Position numbers and translations under genes: made by a program. A model generated the notes under the pieces. The model did no database searches. It was not told the DNA's origin and saw only the letters and a program-made list of their open reading frames with translations. From Amycolatopsis viridis (GTDB lineage Bacteria; Actinomycetota; Actinomycetes; Mycobacteriales; Pseudonocardiaceae), in assembly GCF_011758765.1 (NCBI RefSeq), contig NZ_JAANOU010000001.1, positions 4,216,001 through 4,280,000 on the forward strand: a stretch of 64,000 nt of DNA, written 5' to 3'. Below are positions 1 to 8,293 of the stretch, piece after piece (position 1 is the first letter of the stretch; each line of letters begins with the position of its first letter).

Positions 1-372
1 GAAGGTCATGCCGTTGGGGTGGACGGACAGGGACTTCCGGCGGTGCAGCACCACCTCGACACCGGTCTCGTGCACCCCGTTGAGCGTCAGGGCGCCCCGC
101 TCCCGCACCCGCGCGGCCCGGGCTTCGGCGGTGCGGGTGTCCACAGTGGCGGGATCTTCGCCCAGCAGACCGAGCAGGACCGCCTTCTCCGACCCGTGGC
201 CGTGCCCGGTCGCGCCCAGCGACCCGAACAGTTCGACCCGCACCAGCTCGGGCCGCAGCCCCTCCCCCGTCAGACCGTCGGCGAACCGCTTGGCCGCCCG
301 CATCGGTCCCACCGTGTGCGAGGAGGACGGGCCGATTCCGACGGTGTAGAGGTCGAACGCGCTCAGCGCCAC
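1..372 (-). CDS. sdaA: L-serine dehydratase, N-terminal part (runs off the window)
   Basis: The 124 visible residues begin at a GTG (372-370) and include the serine dehydratase beta-domain signature GIGPSSSHTVGPMRAA close to the N-terminus. Family knowledge: single-chain iron-sulfur SdaA deaminates L-serine to pyruvate and ammonia in the cytoplasm. The gene begins 10 nt after the glyA stop, so it is the third gene of the gcvH-glyA-sdaA operon, and the set would convert glycine to serine and then pyruvate. The cluster cysteines of the C-terminal domain lie outside the window and cannot be checked. The GTG start is chosen because it is the first in-frame start after glyA; the ribosome binding site is weak, so translational coupling is likely. 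Confidence 0.88.
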   Translation of the reverse strand, partial: MALSAFDLYTVGIGPSSSHTVGPMRAAKRFADGLTGEGLRPELVRVELFGSLGATGHGHGSEKAVLLGLLGEDPATVDTRTAEARAARVRERGALTLNGVHETGVEVVLHRRKSLSVHPNGMTF

Positions 373-382
373 TGCAGGGCCC

Positions 383-1654
383 TCACATCTCCGGGTAGAG
401 CGGGAACTTCGCTGCCAGCGCCGCCACGCGGGCACGCAACCCGGGCAGCACATCGTCCGGGGTGGTAGTGACGAGCGCCGTCGCGATGATGTCGGCGACC
501 TCGGCGAACTCCGGCGCGCCGAAACCGCGCGTGGCGAGCGCGGGCGTGCCGATCCGCACTCCCGACGACACCATCGGCGGGCGCGGGTCGAAGGGCACCG
601 CGTTGCGGTTCACGGTGATGCCCGCCGCGTGCAGCCGGTCCTCGGCCTGGCGCCCGTCGAGCGACGAGTGCCGCAGGTCCACCACGACGAGGTGGACCTG
701 CGTGCCGCCGGTGAGGACCGAGATCCCCGCCTGCCGGACGTCGTCGGCGAGCAGCCGGCGGGCGATGACGCGGGCACCCTCGAGGGTGCGGCGCTGCCGG
801 TCCCGGAACTCCTCGGTGGCGGCCAGGTTGAACGCCACCGCCTTCGCCGCGATCACGTGCTCCAGCGGACCGCCCTGCTGCCCGGGGAAGACCGCCGAGT
901 CGATGCGTTTGGCCAGCGCTGCGTCGTCGGTGAGGATCACACCGCCGCGCGGGCCGCCGAGGGTCTTGTGGGTCGTGGTGGTGACGACGTCGGCGTGGGG
1001 CACCGGGCTGGGGTGCAGGCCGGCCGCCACCAGCCCGGCGAAGTGCGCCATGTCCACCATCAGGCGCGCACCGACGCCATCGGCGATGCGGCGGAACGCG
1101 GCGAAGTCCAGGTGCAGCGGGTAGGCCGACCAGCCGGCCACGATGAGCTTCGGGCGGTGCTCGGCCGCCAGCCGCTCGACCTCGGCCAGGTCCAGCCGGA
1201 AATCGGTGTCCCGCACGTGGTAGGGCACGACGCGGTAGAGCCGGCCGCTGAAGTTCGCCCGCATCCCGTGCGTCAGGTGCCCGCCGTGCGCCAGGTCGAG
1301 GCCGAGCACGGTGTCACCGGGTTCGAGCATCGCGAACATGGCCGCAGCGTTGGCCTGCGCCCCGGAATGCGGCTGGACGTTGGCGAAACGGGATCCGAAC
1401 AGCCGCCGCACCCGGTCGATGGCGAGGCGTTCCACGGTGTCGACGTGCTCGCAGCCGCCGTAGTAGCGGCGACCGGGATAACCCTCGGCGTACTTGTTGG
1501 TCAGGACCGAGCCCTGCGCCTGCAGCACCGCCACCGGCGCGAAGTTCTCGCTGGCGATCAGCTCCAGGGTGTTCCGCTGACGGTCCAGTTCGGACGTCAG
1601 CGCGGCGTGCACTTCGGGGTCTACTTCGGACAGCGGGAGGTCGTGCGTGCCCAT
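383..1654 (-). CDS. glyA: serine hydroxymethyltransferase
   Basis: A 423-residue PLP enzyme of normal SHMT length that interconverts serine plus tetrahydrofolate with glycine plus 5,10-methylene-THF. Visible signatures are LELIASENF near residue 32, the [14 protein letters not shown] substrate region around residues 54-67, HSGAQANAA near 96, and the PLP-lysine motif [14 protein letters not shown] with Lys230. Its start codon overlaps the gcvH stop (TGATG), so the two genes are translationally coupled; sdaA follows after 10 nt. Being behind a glycine riboswitch, this copy probably serves glycine disposal; a second, housekeeping glyA elsewhere in the genome would be expected. That last point is inference. 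Confidence 0.96.
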   Translation of the reverse strand: MGTHDLPLSEVDPEVHAALTSELDRQRNTLELIASENFAPVAVLQAQGSVLTNKYAEGYPGRRYYGGCEHVDTVERLAIDRVRRLFGSRFANVQPHSGAQANAAAMFAMLEPGDTVLGLDLAHGGHLTHGMRANFSGRLYRVVPYHVRDTDFRLDLAEVERLAAEHRPKLIVAGWSAYPLHLDFAAFRRIADGVGARLMVDMAHFAGLVAAGLHPSPVPHADVVTTTTHKTLGGPRGGVILTDDAALAKRIDSAVFPGQQGGPLEHVIAAKAVAFNLAATEEFRDRQRRTLEGARVIARRLLADDVRQAGISVLTGGTQVHLVVVDLRHSSLDGRQAEDRLHAAGITVNRNAVPFDPRPPMVSSGVRIGTPALATRGFGAPEFAEVADIIATALVTTTPDDVLPGLRARVAALAAKFPLYPEM

Positions 1655-2028
1655 CAGGCACCTCCGGTCCGGGCCAGGTAAGCGGCCGCGTCGAGCAGGT
1701 CGCCCGCCCCGGTGACCTTCATCCGGAACAGCCAGCCCTCGCCGAACGGGTCGGTGTTGAGCAGTCCGGGGTCGTCGGTGACCTTCGCGTTGACCTCGAC
1801 GACCTCGCCGTCCACCGGCGCGTAGAGCTCGCTGACCGACTTGGTGGACTCGATCTCACCGCACGGCTGCCCTGCCGCGACGGTGCTGCCGGCGGCGGGC
1901 AGGTCGAGGTACACCACATCGCCGAGGGCGTCCGCGGCGAAGGCGGTGATCCCGACGGTGGCGGTGTCCCCGTCGAGGTCGAGCCACTCGTGCTCGGCGG
2001 TGTACTTCAGCTCGGCCGGAACGGACAC
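1654..2028 (-). CDS. gcvH: glycine cleavage system H protein
   Basis: This 124-residue lipoyl carrier shuttles the aminomethyl group between the P, T and L proteins of the glycine cleavage complex. The lipoylation motif ESTKSVSE contains Lys63, and the N-terminus reads [14 protein letters not shown] as in actinobacterial GcvH. The start is placed at GTG 2028 because GAGGAG sits 6 nt upstream; an ATG at 2034 in the same frame directly abuts that ribosome binding site and is less likely. A still longer in-frame reading to 2208 has no family similarity. GcvT and GcvP are absent from this locus and must be encoded elsewhere if the complex works. Confidence 0.93.
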   Translation of the reverse strand: MSVPAELKYTAEHEWLDLDGDTATVGITAFAADALGDVVYLDLPAAGSTVAAGQPCGEIESTKSVSELYAPVDGEVVEVNAKVTDDPGLLNTDPFGEGWLFRMKVTGAGDLLDAAAYLARTGGA

Positions 2029-2224
2029 GGGCATCTCCTCGGGTGATCGGGCCGGCACGGCGGCGTGCGGCATCGGGTCCGGAGTGGACCGTGTGGTGAG
2101 CGGGCCGGACGGGCCGGCGGATCGCGCGGGCGTCCCGGCACGGGACGCGGAAACGGAGTTCACGGCAGGAGGCTCCCGGTGTCCGGCACCGCACCGACGC
2201 GGCACCACGGCTAGGTGGGCCTCC
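2029..2224 (-). other. leader between glycine riboswitch and gcvH
   Basis: About 190 nt of GC-rich leader separate the second aptamer from gcvH. No conserved coding sequence is visible; the in-frame extension of gcvH through this stretch is low-complexity. It would hold the expression platform of the riboswitch, but I see no hairpin clear enough to assign as terminator or sequestrator. In related actinobacteria gcvT often lies in this position, so the stretch could be a scar of gcvT loss (inference). Confidence 0.4.
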
Positions 2225-2403
2225 CCGCTCTGTCATCGATACCTGAGAGCTTCACCGCCGGAGCGGTTTGCACCGTGGGCGCAGGACCGGGTCCTGGCTT
2301 TCCAGAGTTCGCCTCGCCGGAGCGGTGGGGGTGCCTGAGAGATTCTGGGGAGTGTTGCTCCTTCGGCGTCCCGCCCGCGGCGGGAGCTCTCCCGCTCCGG
2401 TTC
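2225..2403 (-). promoter_or_regulatory. tandem glycine riboswitch
   Basis: Read on the minus strand, two glycine aptamers follow each other. The first (about 2402-2325) has GGGAGAG, GCCGAAGGAGCAA and CTCTCAGGCACC; the second (about 2307-2229) has CTCTGGAAAG, GCCCACGGTGCAAACC and GGTGAAGCTCTCAGGTA. These are the conserved blocks of the gcvT-motif RNA in correct order with the short linker typical of cooperative tandem aptamers. It lies between a good promoter and gcvH-glyA-sdaA, so glycine would induce glycine cleavage and serine deamination. Aptamer assignment is by motif recognition, not by a covariance search. Confidence 0.93.
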
Positions 2404-2435
2404 GAACGGCGCGATATGCAGTTTGACGGATGCCG

Positions 2436-2465
2436 AACCTAACGGGACCGGTCCATGCCGGTCAA
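2436..2465 (-). promoter_or_regulatory. promoter of the glycine operon
   Basis: On the minus strand TTGACC (2465-2460) is followed after 18 nt by TAGGTT (2441-2436), a good housekeeping-sigma match. Transcription would start near 2429, some 25 nt before the first glycine aptamer. It faces away from the hyuA promoter in the same intergenic region. Confidence 0.6.
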
Positions 2466-2503
2466 GAGGCCGGCACGGCGCATCAAAAACGCCAACTGAC
2501 TCT

Positions 2504-2538
2504 TGCTGATATCTCAACCCGAGTTTACTGTGATCCCA
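2504..2538 (+). promoter_or_regulatory. hyuA promoter with operator-like motif TGATATCTCA
   Basis: TTGCTG (2504-2509) and TACTGT (2526-2531), spaced 16 nt, form a plausible promoter. TGATATCTCA (2507-2516) overlaps the -35 element, and TGATCCCA follows at 2531-2538. The same two blocks recur in the gntR/aminotransferase intergenic region at 12657-12666 and 12678-12685. I infer an operator for the GntR regulator encoded at the far end of the operon. Confidence 0.5.
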
Positions 2539-2564
2539 CTTACTCGTTCAGCGAAGGAGATCCC

Positions 2565-4643
2565 GTGGCTTCCCGTCCCGATCCCCGACCGGCCGGCTGG
2601 CGAGTCGGCGCCGACATCGGCGGTACCTTCACCGACGTCATCGCGCTGGGTCCGGCCGGCGAGGTCGTCCCGATGAAGGTCCCCTCCACCCCGCCGGACT
2701 ACGGCGCGGGGGTGGTGTCGGCGACCACCGGTGTGCTGGCCACGGCCGGGGCGCGACCGGAAGCCGTCACCGCGATGCTGCACGGCACCACCGTGGCGAC
2801 CAACGCGATCCTGGAGATGACCGGTGTCCGCACCGCCGTCGTCACCACCCGCGGCTTCCGCGACGTGCTGGAGCTCGGCCGGCTGCGGCGGCCGGTGCTC
2901 TACGACCTGTCCTGGTCCAAGCCCGCGCCCCTCGCCCGGCGCCGGCACCGGTACGAACTCGACCAGCGCATCACCGCCGACGGGCAGCTCGATCCCCCGG
3001 CCGGCGAAGACGAGGTCCGCGCCCTGGCCGCCCGGCTGCGGGCGGACGAGATCCGGGCGGTGGCCGTCTGCCTGATCAACTCCTACGTCCGGCCCGACGA
3101 GGAACGCCGGGTCGCCGACCTGCTGCGGGCCGAGCTGCCCGGCGTCTACGTCACCGCGTCGGTCGACGTGTCGCCGCAGCCGCACGAGTTCGAGCGCACG
3201 AGCACCGCGACGGTCAACGCCTACGTCGGCCCCGCCGTGCACGGGTACCTCACCCGGCTGGAAGCCGGGCTGCGGGCGGCCGAGGTGACCGCACCGCTGC
3301 TGGTCATGCAGTCCAGCGGCGGGCTGCTGGACGCGGCTTCCGTCGCACAACGTCCGGTGCAGATCATCGAATCCGGTCCGGCGGCGGGCGTGACCGCGGT
3401 GCAGAAGCTGGCCCAGCTGATCGGACTGTCCACAGTGGTCGCCTTCGACATGGGCGGCACCACGGCGAAGGCCTCCCTGATCGAGGACGGCGAACCATTC
3501 GTCTCCGCCGACTACGAGGTCGGTGGCGGGATGAACGTCGCCCGCGGCCTCAGCTCCGGCGCCGGGTACCCGGTGCGCGCCCCCTCGATCGACATCGCCG
3601 AGGTCGGCTCCGGCGGCGGCAGCATCATCTCCGTCGACCCGGCCGGCGCGCTGCACGTGGGCCCCGCCAGCGCCGGATCCCGGCCCGGCCCGGCCTGCTA
3701 CGGGCAGGGCGGTGAGCTGCCGACCCTAACCGACGCCAACGTGACGCTCGGGTACCTCAGCCCGCACGCCCTGGCCGGTGGCCGCGTGCCGGTCCACCCC
3801 GACCTGGCCGTGAAGGCGCTGAGCCCGGTCGCCGAGCAGCTCGGCGACGACGTGGCGGGCACCGCGCGGGGCGCCTACCAGGTGGCGGTGTCGAGCATGA
3901 CGACCGCGGTCAAGGCGGTGACCAGCGAACGCGGCCGCGACCCGCGCGAGGCCACCCTGGTCGCCTTCGGCGGCGCCGGCCCGCTCTACGCCGCCGCGCT
4001 GGCCCGCGAACTGGGCATCTCCACCGTGATCGTGCCCCTGTACCCGGGCCTGTTCAGCAGCCTGGGCCTGCTCGTCGCCGACACCGAACGGCACGAGCTG
4101 ACCCCGTACCGCGACGAGTTCGCGCAGACCAGCGCGCTCGCCGCGGAGTTCGGCCGCCTCGCCGCGAAGGTGACCGGCGAGCTGGGGCCGGACGCCGTGG
4201 TGGACCGGCTGCTGGACATGCGCTACCGCGGGCAGCGGTTCGAACTGCGCATCCGGGTGCCCGACGGTGAGCTCACCGGCGACCTGCTCGCCGAGGTGCG
4301 GTCGCGGTTCCACGCCGAGCACAAGCGCACCTACGGCCGGGCCGGCACGGACGAGCTGGTGGAGCTGGTCAACCTCCGGGTCCGCGGCCGCGTGCCCACC
4401 CCGGTGTCCATCGCCGACGTGCTGAGCCTGCCCGCTGCCGCCGACCGCGAACCCACCACCCGCGACTGCCGGTTCGCCGAAACCGTGCCGACCCCGGTCG
4501 TGGGACGGTCCGCCCTCGGCACCGAACCGGTGGCGGGACCGGTGGTCATCGAGGACATGGACGCCACCACCCTCGTCCCGCCCGGTGCCCGGGTGCACCG
4601 CGACCGGTTCAACAACATCGTGATCACCTGGAGTGCCGCATGA
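2565..4643 (+). CDS. hyuA: hydantoinase/oxoprolinase family protein, subunit A
   Basis: A 692-residue HyuA-type protein: an actin-like ATPase subunit of ATP-dependent enzymes that open cyclic amides or carboxylate ketones (N-methylhydantoinase, 5-oxoprolinase, caprolactamase, acetophenone carboxylase). The N-terminal nucleotide motif GADIGGTFTD is at residues 15-24, FDMGGTTAK near 293 and FGGAGPLYA near 467. GTG 2565 is chosen because AAGGAGA lies 4 nt upstream; the frame stays open to 2430 but that part has no family similarity. hyuB overlaps by ATGA. It is the first gene of a seven-gene operon and lies 160 nt from the divergent glycine riboswitch. Substrate cannot be read from sequence. Confidence 0.9.
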   Translation: MASRPDPRPAGWRVGADIGGTFTDVIALGPAGEVVPMKVPSTPPDYGAGVVSATTGVLATAGARPEAVTAMLHGTTVATNAILEMTGVRTAVVTTRGFRDVLELGRLRRPVLYDLSWSKPAPLARRRHRYELDQRITADGQLDPPAGEDEVRALAARLRADEIRAVAVCLINSYVRPDEERRVADLLRAELPGVYVTASVDVSPQPHEFERTSTATVNAYVGPAVHGYLTRLEAGLRAAEVTAPLLVMQSSGGLLDAASVAQRPVQIIESGPAAGVTAVQKLAQLIGLSTVVAFDMGGTTAKASLIEDGEPFVSADYEVGGGMNVARGLSSGAGYPVRAPSIDIAEVGSGGGSIISVDPAGALHVGPASAGSRPGPACYGQGGELPTLTDANVTLGYLSPHALAGGRVPVHPDLAVKALSPVAEQLGDDVAGTARGAYQVAVSSMTTAVKAVTSERGRDPREATLVAFGGAGPLYAAALARELGISTVIVPLYPGLFSSLGLLVADTERHELTPYRDEFAQTSALAAEFGRLAAKVTGELGPDAVVDRLLDMRYRGQRFELRIRVPDGELTGDLLAEVRSRFHAEHKRTYGRAGTDELVELVNLRVRGRVPTPVSIADVLSLPAAADREPTTRDCRFAETVPTPVVGRSALGTEPVAGPVVIEDMDATTLVPPGARVHRDRFNNIVITWSAA

Positions 4644-6352
4644 TCCGCGACGCCGTGACCTTCGAGGTCTTCCGCAACGCCGTCACCGGGATCGCCGACG
4701 AAATGGCGATCACGATCCTGCGCACGGCGCACTCGCAGCTCGTGGCGTCCAGCATGGACTTCTCCGCCGCGCTGTGCGACGCCCACGGCCGCGTCATCGC
4801 CCAGGCCAACACCCTGCCGGTGCACCTGGGGTCCATCCCGGACGCGATGGAGGAGATCTTCGCCGAGTTCGGCGACCGGATCCAGCCCGGGGACGTCTAC
4901 CTGCTCAACGACCCGTCCCGCGGCGGCATGCACCTGCCCGACATCTTCGCGGTCGCCCCGGTGTTCGCCGGCGCCGCGCTGCTGGGGTTCGCGGTCACCG
5001 TCGTCAACCACACCGACGTGGGCGGCTGGGCCGCCGGTTCGATGGCCGTCCAGTCGACGAGCATCTTCGCCGAAGGCATCCAGATCCCGCCGTCGCGGCT
5101 GATCGAGGCCGGCACCACGAACGAGACGTTCCTGCAGCTCATCCTGCGCAACGTCCGCGAACCCGACCTGCTGCGCGGGGACCTCGAGTCCCAGCTGGCG
5201 GCCTGCCACACGGGCGCCGAGGGACTGCGTGCCCTCGCGGCGCGGCACGGTGTCGAACGGCTCGCCGCCCTCAACGGCGAACTGCTCGACTACTCCGAAA
5301 CCCTGCTGCGCGCCGCGCTCGCCGAAGCGGTGCCGGGGACCTACGAGTTCACCGACCACATCGACGACGACGGGCTCGGGTCCGGGCCGATCCCGATCGC
5401 GGTGAAGGCGACGCTGTCCGGGTCCGGGATCGAGCTCGACTTCACCGGTTCGGCGCCGCAGGTCGGCTCCGCGCTCAACGCGACCGCGTCGTTCACCCGC
5501 TCCGCCTCCTACGCGGCCCTGCAGGGTGTCCTCGCCGCCGACATCCCGGCCAACAGCGGCTTCTACCGGCCGTTCACCTTCGTCATCCCGGAGGCGTCGA
5601 TCCTCAACGGGCAACGCCCCGCCGCGCGCGGTGCCCGTGGTCTGGTGGGTTTCCGGATCATCGACGCGGTGCTCGGCGCGCTCGCCCCGGTGTTCCCCGC
5701 CCGGGTGCCCGCGGCCGGGGACGGCGGACCCGACGGGATCGCGATCGGGGTGGTCGGCGCGGACGGCGAATCCGCCGTGCTGTGGGATCCGCTGGCCGGC
5801 GCGTGGGGCGCCCGGCCGGACCGGGACGGGGTGGACGGGATCAGCTCGCTGGGCGCCAACCTGACCAACACCCCGGTCGAGGAACTGGAACGCTCCGGTC
5901 AGCTCCGCATCGACGGGTACGGCTACCTGCCGGACAGCGGTGGCGCGGGCCGGTGGCGCGGTGGTCTCGCGACCTTCCGCGACATGACGCTCCTGGCGCC
6001 CGAGGCCGCCGTACAGATCAGGTCCGACCGGCGGAAGTTCCTGCCCTACGGACTGGCCGGCGGCGCGCCGGGAACACCCTCGCTCAACGTGCTCGACCCC
6101 GGTGGCCCCGGCGAACGGGTACTGGAGTCCAAACCGCACTTCGTCATGACCGCGGGCACCCGCCACCGCCACGTCACCGCCGGCGGCGGCGGCCACGGCC
6201 ACCCCTTCGAACGCGCGCCGGAACGGGTCCTCGACGACGTCCTGGACGGCAAAGTGACCCGGGAGGGAGCCGAGCGGGACTACGGCGTCGTGATCACCGC
6301 GGACGGTGCGATCGACGCGGACGCCACCGCCCGGTTGCGCGGGCAGCGCTGA
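4640..6352 (+). CDS. hyuB: hydantoinase/oxoprolinase family protein, subunit B
   Basis: A 570-residue HyuB partner that forms the catalytic heteromer with HyuA. Typical family stretches are visible: HSQLVASSMDFSAALCD near residue 33, PVHLGSIPDAM near 60, NDPSRGGMHLPDIF near 93, and the glycine-rich TAGTRHRHVTAGGGGHG region near the C-terminus. Length fits the family. The start ATG overlaps the hyuA stop (ATGA), indicating coupled translation. Together with the downstream isochorismatase-fold hydrolase the pair recalls the N-methylhydantoin to N-carbamoylsarcosine to sarcosine route, but the hydrolase lacks the expected nucleophile, so the real substrate remains open. Confidence 0.9.
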   Translation: MIRDAVTFEVFRNAVTGIADEMAITILRTAHSQLVASSMDFSAALCDAHGRVIAQANTLPVHLGSIPDAMEEIFAEFGDRIQPGDVYLLNDPSRGGMHLPDIFAVAPVFAGAALLGFAVTVVNHTDVGGWAAGSMAVQSTSIFAEGIQIPPSRLIEAGTTNETFLQLILRNVREPDLLRGDLESQLAACHTGAEGLRALAARHGVERLAALNGELLDYSETLLRAALAEAVPGTYEFTDHIDDDGLGSGPIPIAVKATLSGSGIELDFTGSAPQVGSALNATASFTRSASYAALQGVLAADIPANSGFYRPFTFVIPEASILNGQRPAARGARGLVGFRIIDAVLGALAPVFPARVPAAGDGGPDGIAIGVVGADGESAVLWDPLAGAWGARPDRDGVDGISSLGANLTNTPVEELERSGQLRIDGYGYLPDSGGAGRWRGGLATFRDMTLLAPEAAVQIRSDRRKFLPYGLAGGAPGTPSLNVLDPGGPGERVLESKPHFVMTAGTRHRHVTAGGGGHGHPFERAPERVLDDVLDGKVTREGAERDYGVVITADGAIDADATARLRGQR

Positions 6353-6410
6353 AACCCATGTCCACCAACACCACGGAGACACCAGCCCTTCTCACCGATT
6401 GGACCTCCCG

Positions 6411-7739
6411 ATGGACTCCACCGCCGCTACCACCCAGGACGTCGTCGCGCCACGCACGTGGCGCAAGGTCGGCTTCCGGATCATCCCGCTGGTCGGCCTG
6501 GCCTACGTGGCGAGTTACATCGACCGCGCCAACGTCGGCTACATCGCCGCGCCCATGTCCCGGGACCTGCACCTGACGAGCGGCCAGATCGGGCTCGCCG
6601 CGGGTCTGTTCTTCATCGGCTACATCCTCGTGGAAGTGCCGAGCAACATGATGCTCAGGCGGTTCGGCGCGCGGAAGTGGATCGCCCGGATCATGATCAC
6701 CTGGGGTCTGGTCACCGCGGCGACCGCGGCGGTGAACTCGCCGGCGACGCTGTACCTCGCGCGGTTGCTGCTCGGGCTCGCCGAAGCCGGCCTGGCCGCC
6801 GGCATCCTGCTCTACCTGACGTTGTGGTTCCCGCGCCGCCAGCGCTCCTGGGCGTTGTCCGCGTTCTTCCTGATGACCCCGGTGTCCTCGGTCATCGGCT
6901 CCCCGCTGGCCGCCGCGCTGCTGGCGTGGGGTCAGAACGTGTTCGGCATCGCGGGCTGGCGGTCGCTGTTCCTCGTCGAAGGCGTCCTGACGATCGTGGT
7001 CAGCATCCTGATCCTCGCCTTCCTGCCGGACCGCCCGGCGAACGCGCGCTGGCTCGACGACCGGGAGAAGGCCGCCATCGAGGCCACGCTGGCCGCCGAA
7101 GCCGACGAGCACCGCGCCCGCGGGGCGCTCACCGGGCTGCGCCAGGCGCTGACCAGCGGCCGGGTCTGGCTGATGGCCGTGACGTGGTTCGCGATCGCGT
7201 TCGGGCTGTACCCGCTCCAGTTCTTCCTGCCCACGATGATCCGGTCCATCACGCACAGCATCGGCAAGTCCGGCGATGTCAGCAGCGTGCTGCTGTCCGC
7301 CATCCCGTACGCGGTGGCCGTGATCGCCCTGCTCCTCTGGGCCCGCTTCGCCGCGCGCCGGACGGCGGTCGCCGCGACGGCCGTCCCGATGACGGTCGGG
7401 GTGGCCGGCCTGCTGCTGGCCACCTTCACCAGCAGCGGCACCCTGTTCGTGGTCGCGGTCTGCGTGAGCGTCGCCGGGATCATGACCGCGATGCCGCAGT
7501 TCTGGCGGATCCCGGCGATCGGCCTGACCGGCGCGGCGGCCGCGTCCGGGATCGCACTGATCAACTCGGTCAGCAACGTCAGCGGGTTCGTCGGCCCCTA
7601 CTTCACCGGGGCCATCGCGTCCGCGACCGGCAGCTTCACCTGGGCACTGCTGGCCATCGCGATCATCATGACCGCCGGGCTGGCCGTCCTGCTCAGCGTG
7701 GGCCGCCGGATGGAGCGGCTGGACGGGAGCCTGTCGTGA
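6411..7739 (+). CDS. MFS transporter, anion:cation symporter (ACS) family
   Basis: A 442-residue 12-helix transporter of the ACS type (relatives: tartrate, phthalate, allantoate and glucarate permeases). Visible marks are the TM1 motif YVASYIDRANVGYIA near residue 30, the loop RRFGARKW between TM2 and TM3, and the central cytoplasmic loop around residues 205-235. It starts at ATG 6411, 58 nt after hyuB; the ribosome binding site is poor, so this start is moderately sure. Its stop overlaps the next start (GTGA). It probably imports the anionic or amide substrate that the operon degrades. Confidence 0.88.
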   Translation: MDSTAATTQDVVAPRTWRKVGFRIIPLVGLAYVASYIDRANVGYIAAPMSRDLHLTSGQIGLAAGLFFIGYILVEVPSNMMLRRFGARKWIARIMITWGLVTAATAAVNSPATLYLARLLLGLAEAGLAAGILLYLTLWFPRRQRSWALSAFFLMTPVSSVIGSPLAAALLAWGQNVFGIAGWRSLFLVEGVLTIVVSILILAFLPDRPANARWLDDREKAAIEATLAAEADEHRARGALTGLRQALTSGRVWLMAVTWFAIAFGLYPLQFFLPTMIRSITHSIGKSGDVSSVLLSAIPYAVAVIALLLWARFAARRTAVAATAVPMTVGVAGLLLATFTSSGTLFVVAVCVSVAGIMTAMPQFWRIPAIGLTGAAAASGIALINSVSNVSGFVGPYFTGAIASATGSFTWALLAIAIIMTAGLAVLLSVGRRMERLDGSLS

Positions 7740-8293
7740 CCACCGCACTGATCATCGGCGACATCCAGCGGGGCATCACCGACGGCTACCCGTTCGCCAG
7801 ACAGGTCGTGCCCCCGCTGACCGAACTGCTCCCCAGCGCCCGCGCGGCCGGTGTCCTCGTGGTGTTCGTCCACTTCGGATTCCGCGCCAACGGGGCCGAC
7901 GTGCCGCCGGACAACGCGATGTTCCGGACGTTCTTCGACGCCGGGGACGCCTTCCACGAGGGTTCGGATGGCACCGCGATCGCGCTGCCGGTGACCGGCG
8001 AGGACGTGGTCGTGCTCAAACGCCGCGCCAGCGCCTTCGCCGGCACCGACCTCGACCTCGTGCTGCGCGCCCGCGGTGTCCGCACGCTCGCGGTCGCCGG
8101 GGTTGCCACGAGCGCGATGGTGGCCGCGACCTGCTACGACGCCGCCGACCGCGGCTACGGGGTGACCGTGCTGCGGGACGGGTGCGCCGACGGGGACCCG
8201 GCGATGCACGACTTCTTCATGGACGCCGTCTTCCCCAGCCGGGGATTCGGCGTGGTGCCCTGCGCGGGCTGGACCCCGGGACGGGACGCGTGA
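7736..8293 (+). CDS. isochorismatase-fold cysteine hydrolase-like protein lacking the catalytic Cys
   Basis: A 185-residue protein of the isochorismatase/nicotinamidase superfamily. Asp9 (ALIIGDIQRG) and Lys95 (VVVLKRRASAF) match the catalytic Asp and Lys, but the nucleophile position in GVATSAMVAATCYDAADRGY is Met128 instead of Cys; the nearest Cys is four residues later. A subfamily carrying GxATSGVV-type motifs with the same loss is known to me, so this is probably not a sequencing error. It starts at GTG 7736, overlapping the transporter stop, with GGGAG 7 nt upstream. In the operon it could hydrolyse an amide by another residue or be non-hydrolytic; this is unresolved. Confidence 0.8.
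   Translation: MTTALIIGDIQRGITDGYPFARQVVPPLTELLPSARAAGVLVVFVHFGFRANGADVPPDNAMFRTFFDAGDAFHEGSDGTAIALPVTGEDVVVLKRRASAFAGTDLDLVLRARGVRTLAVAGVATSAMVAATCYDAADRGYGVTVLRDGCADGDPAMHDFFMDAVFPSRGFGVVPCAGWTPGRDA

Noticed and set aside
2034-2208. Longer gcvH reading beginning at 2208
   Set aside because: The extra N-terminal residues are low-complexity and unlike any GcvH; the GAGGAG site fits GTG 2028.
2430-2564. Longer hyuA reading beginning at 2430
   Set aside because: It would overlap the promoter elements, and family similarity begins after GTG 2565, which has a good ribosome binding site.
7736-8293. Confident call as N-carbamoylsarcosine amidase of a creatinine pathway
   Set aside because: The catalytic Cys is missing and no creatininase or sarcosine oxidase genes are in the window.
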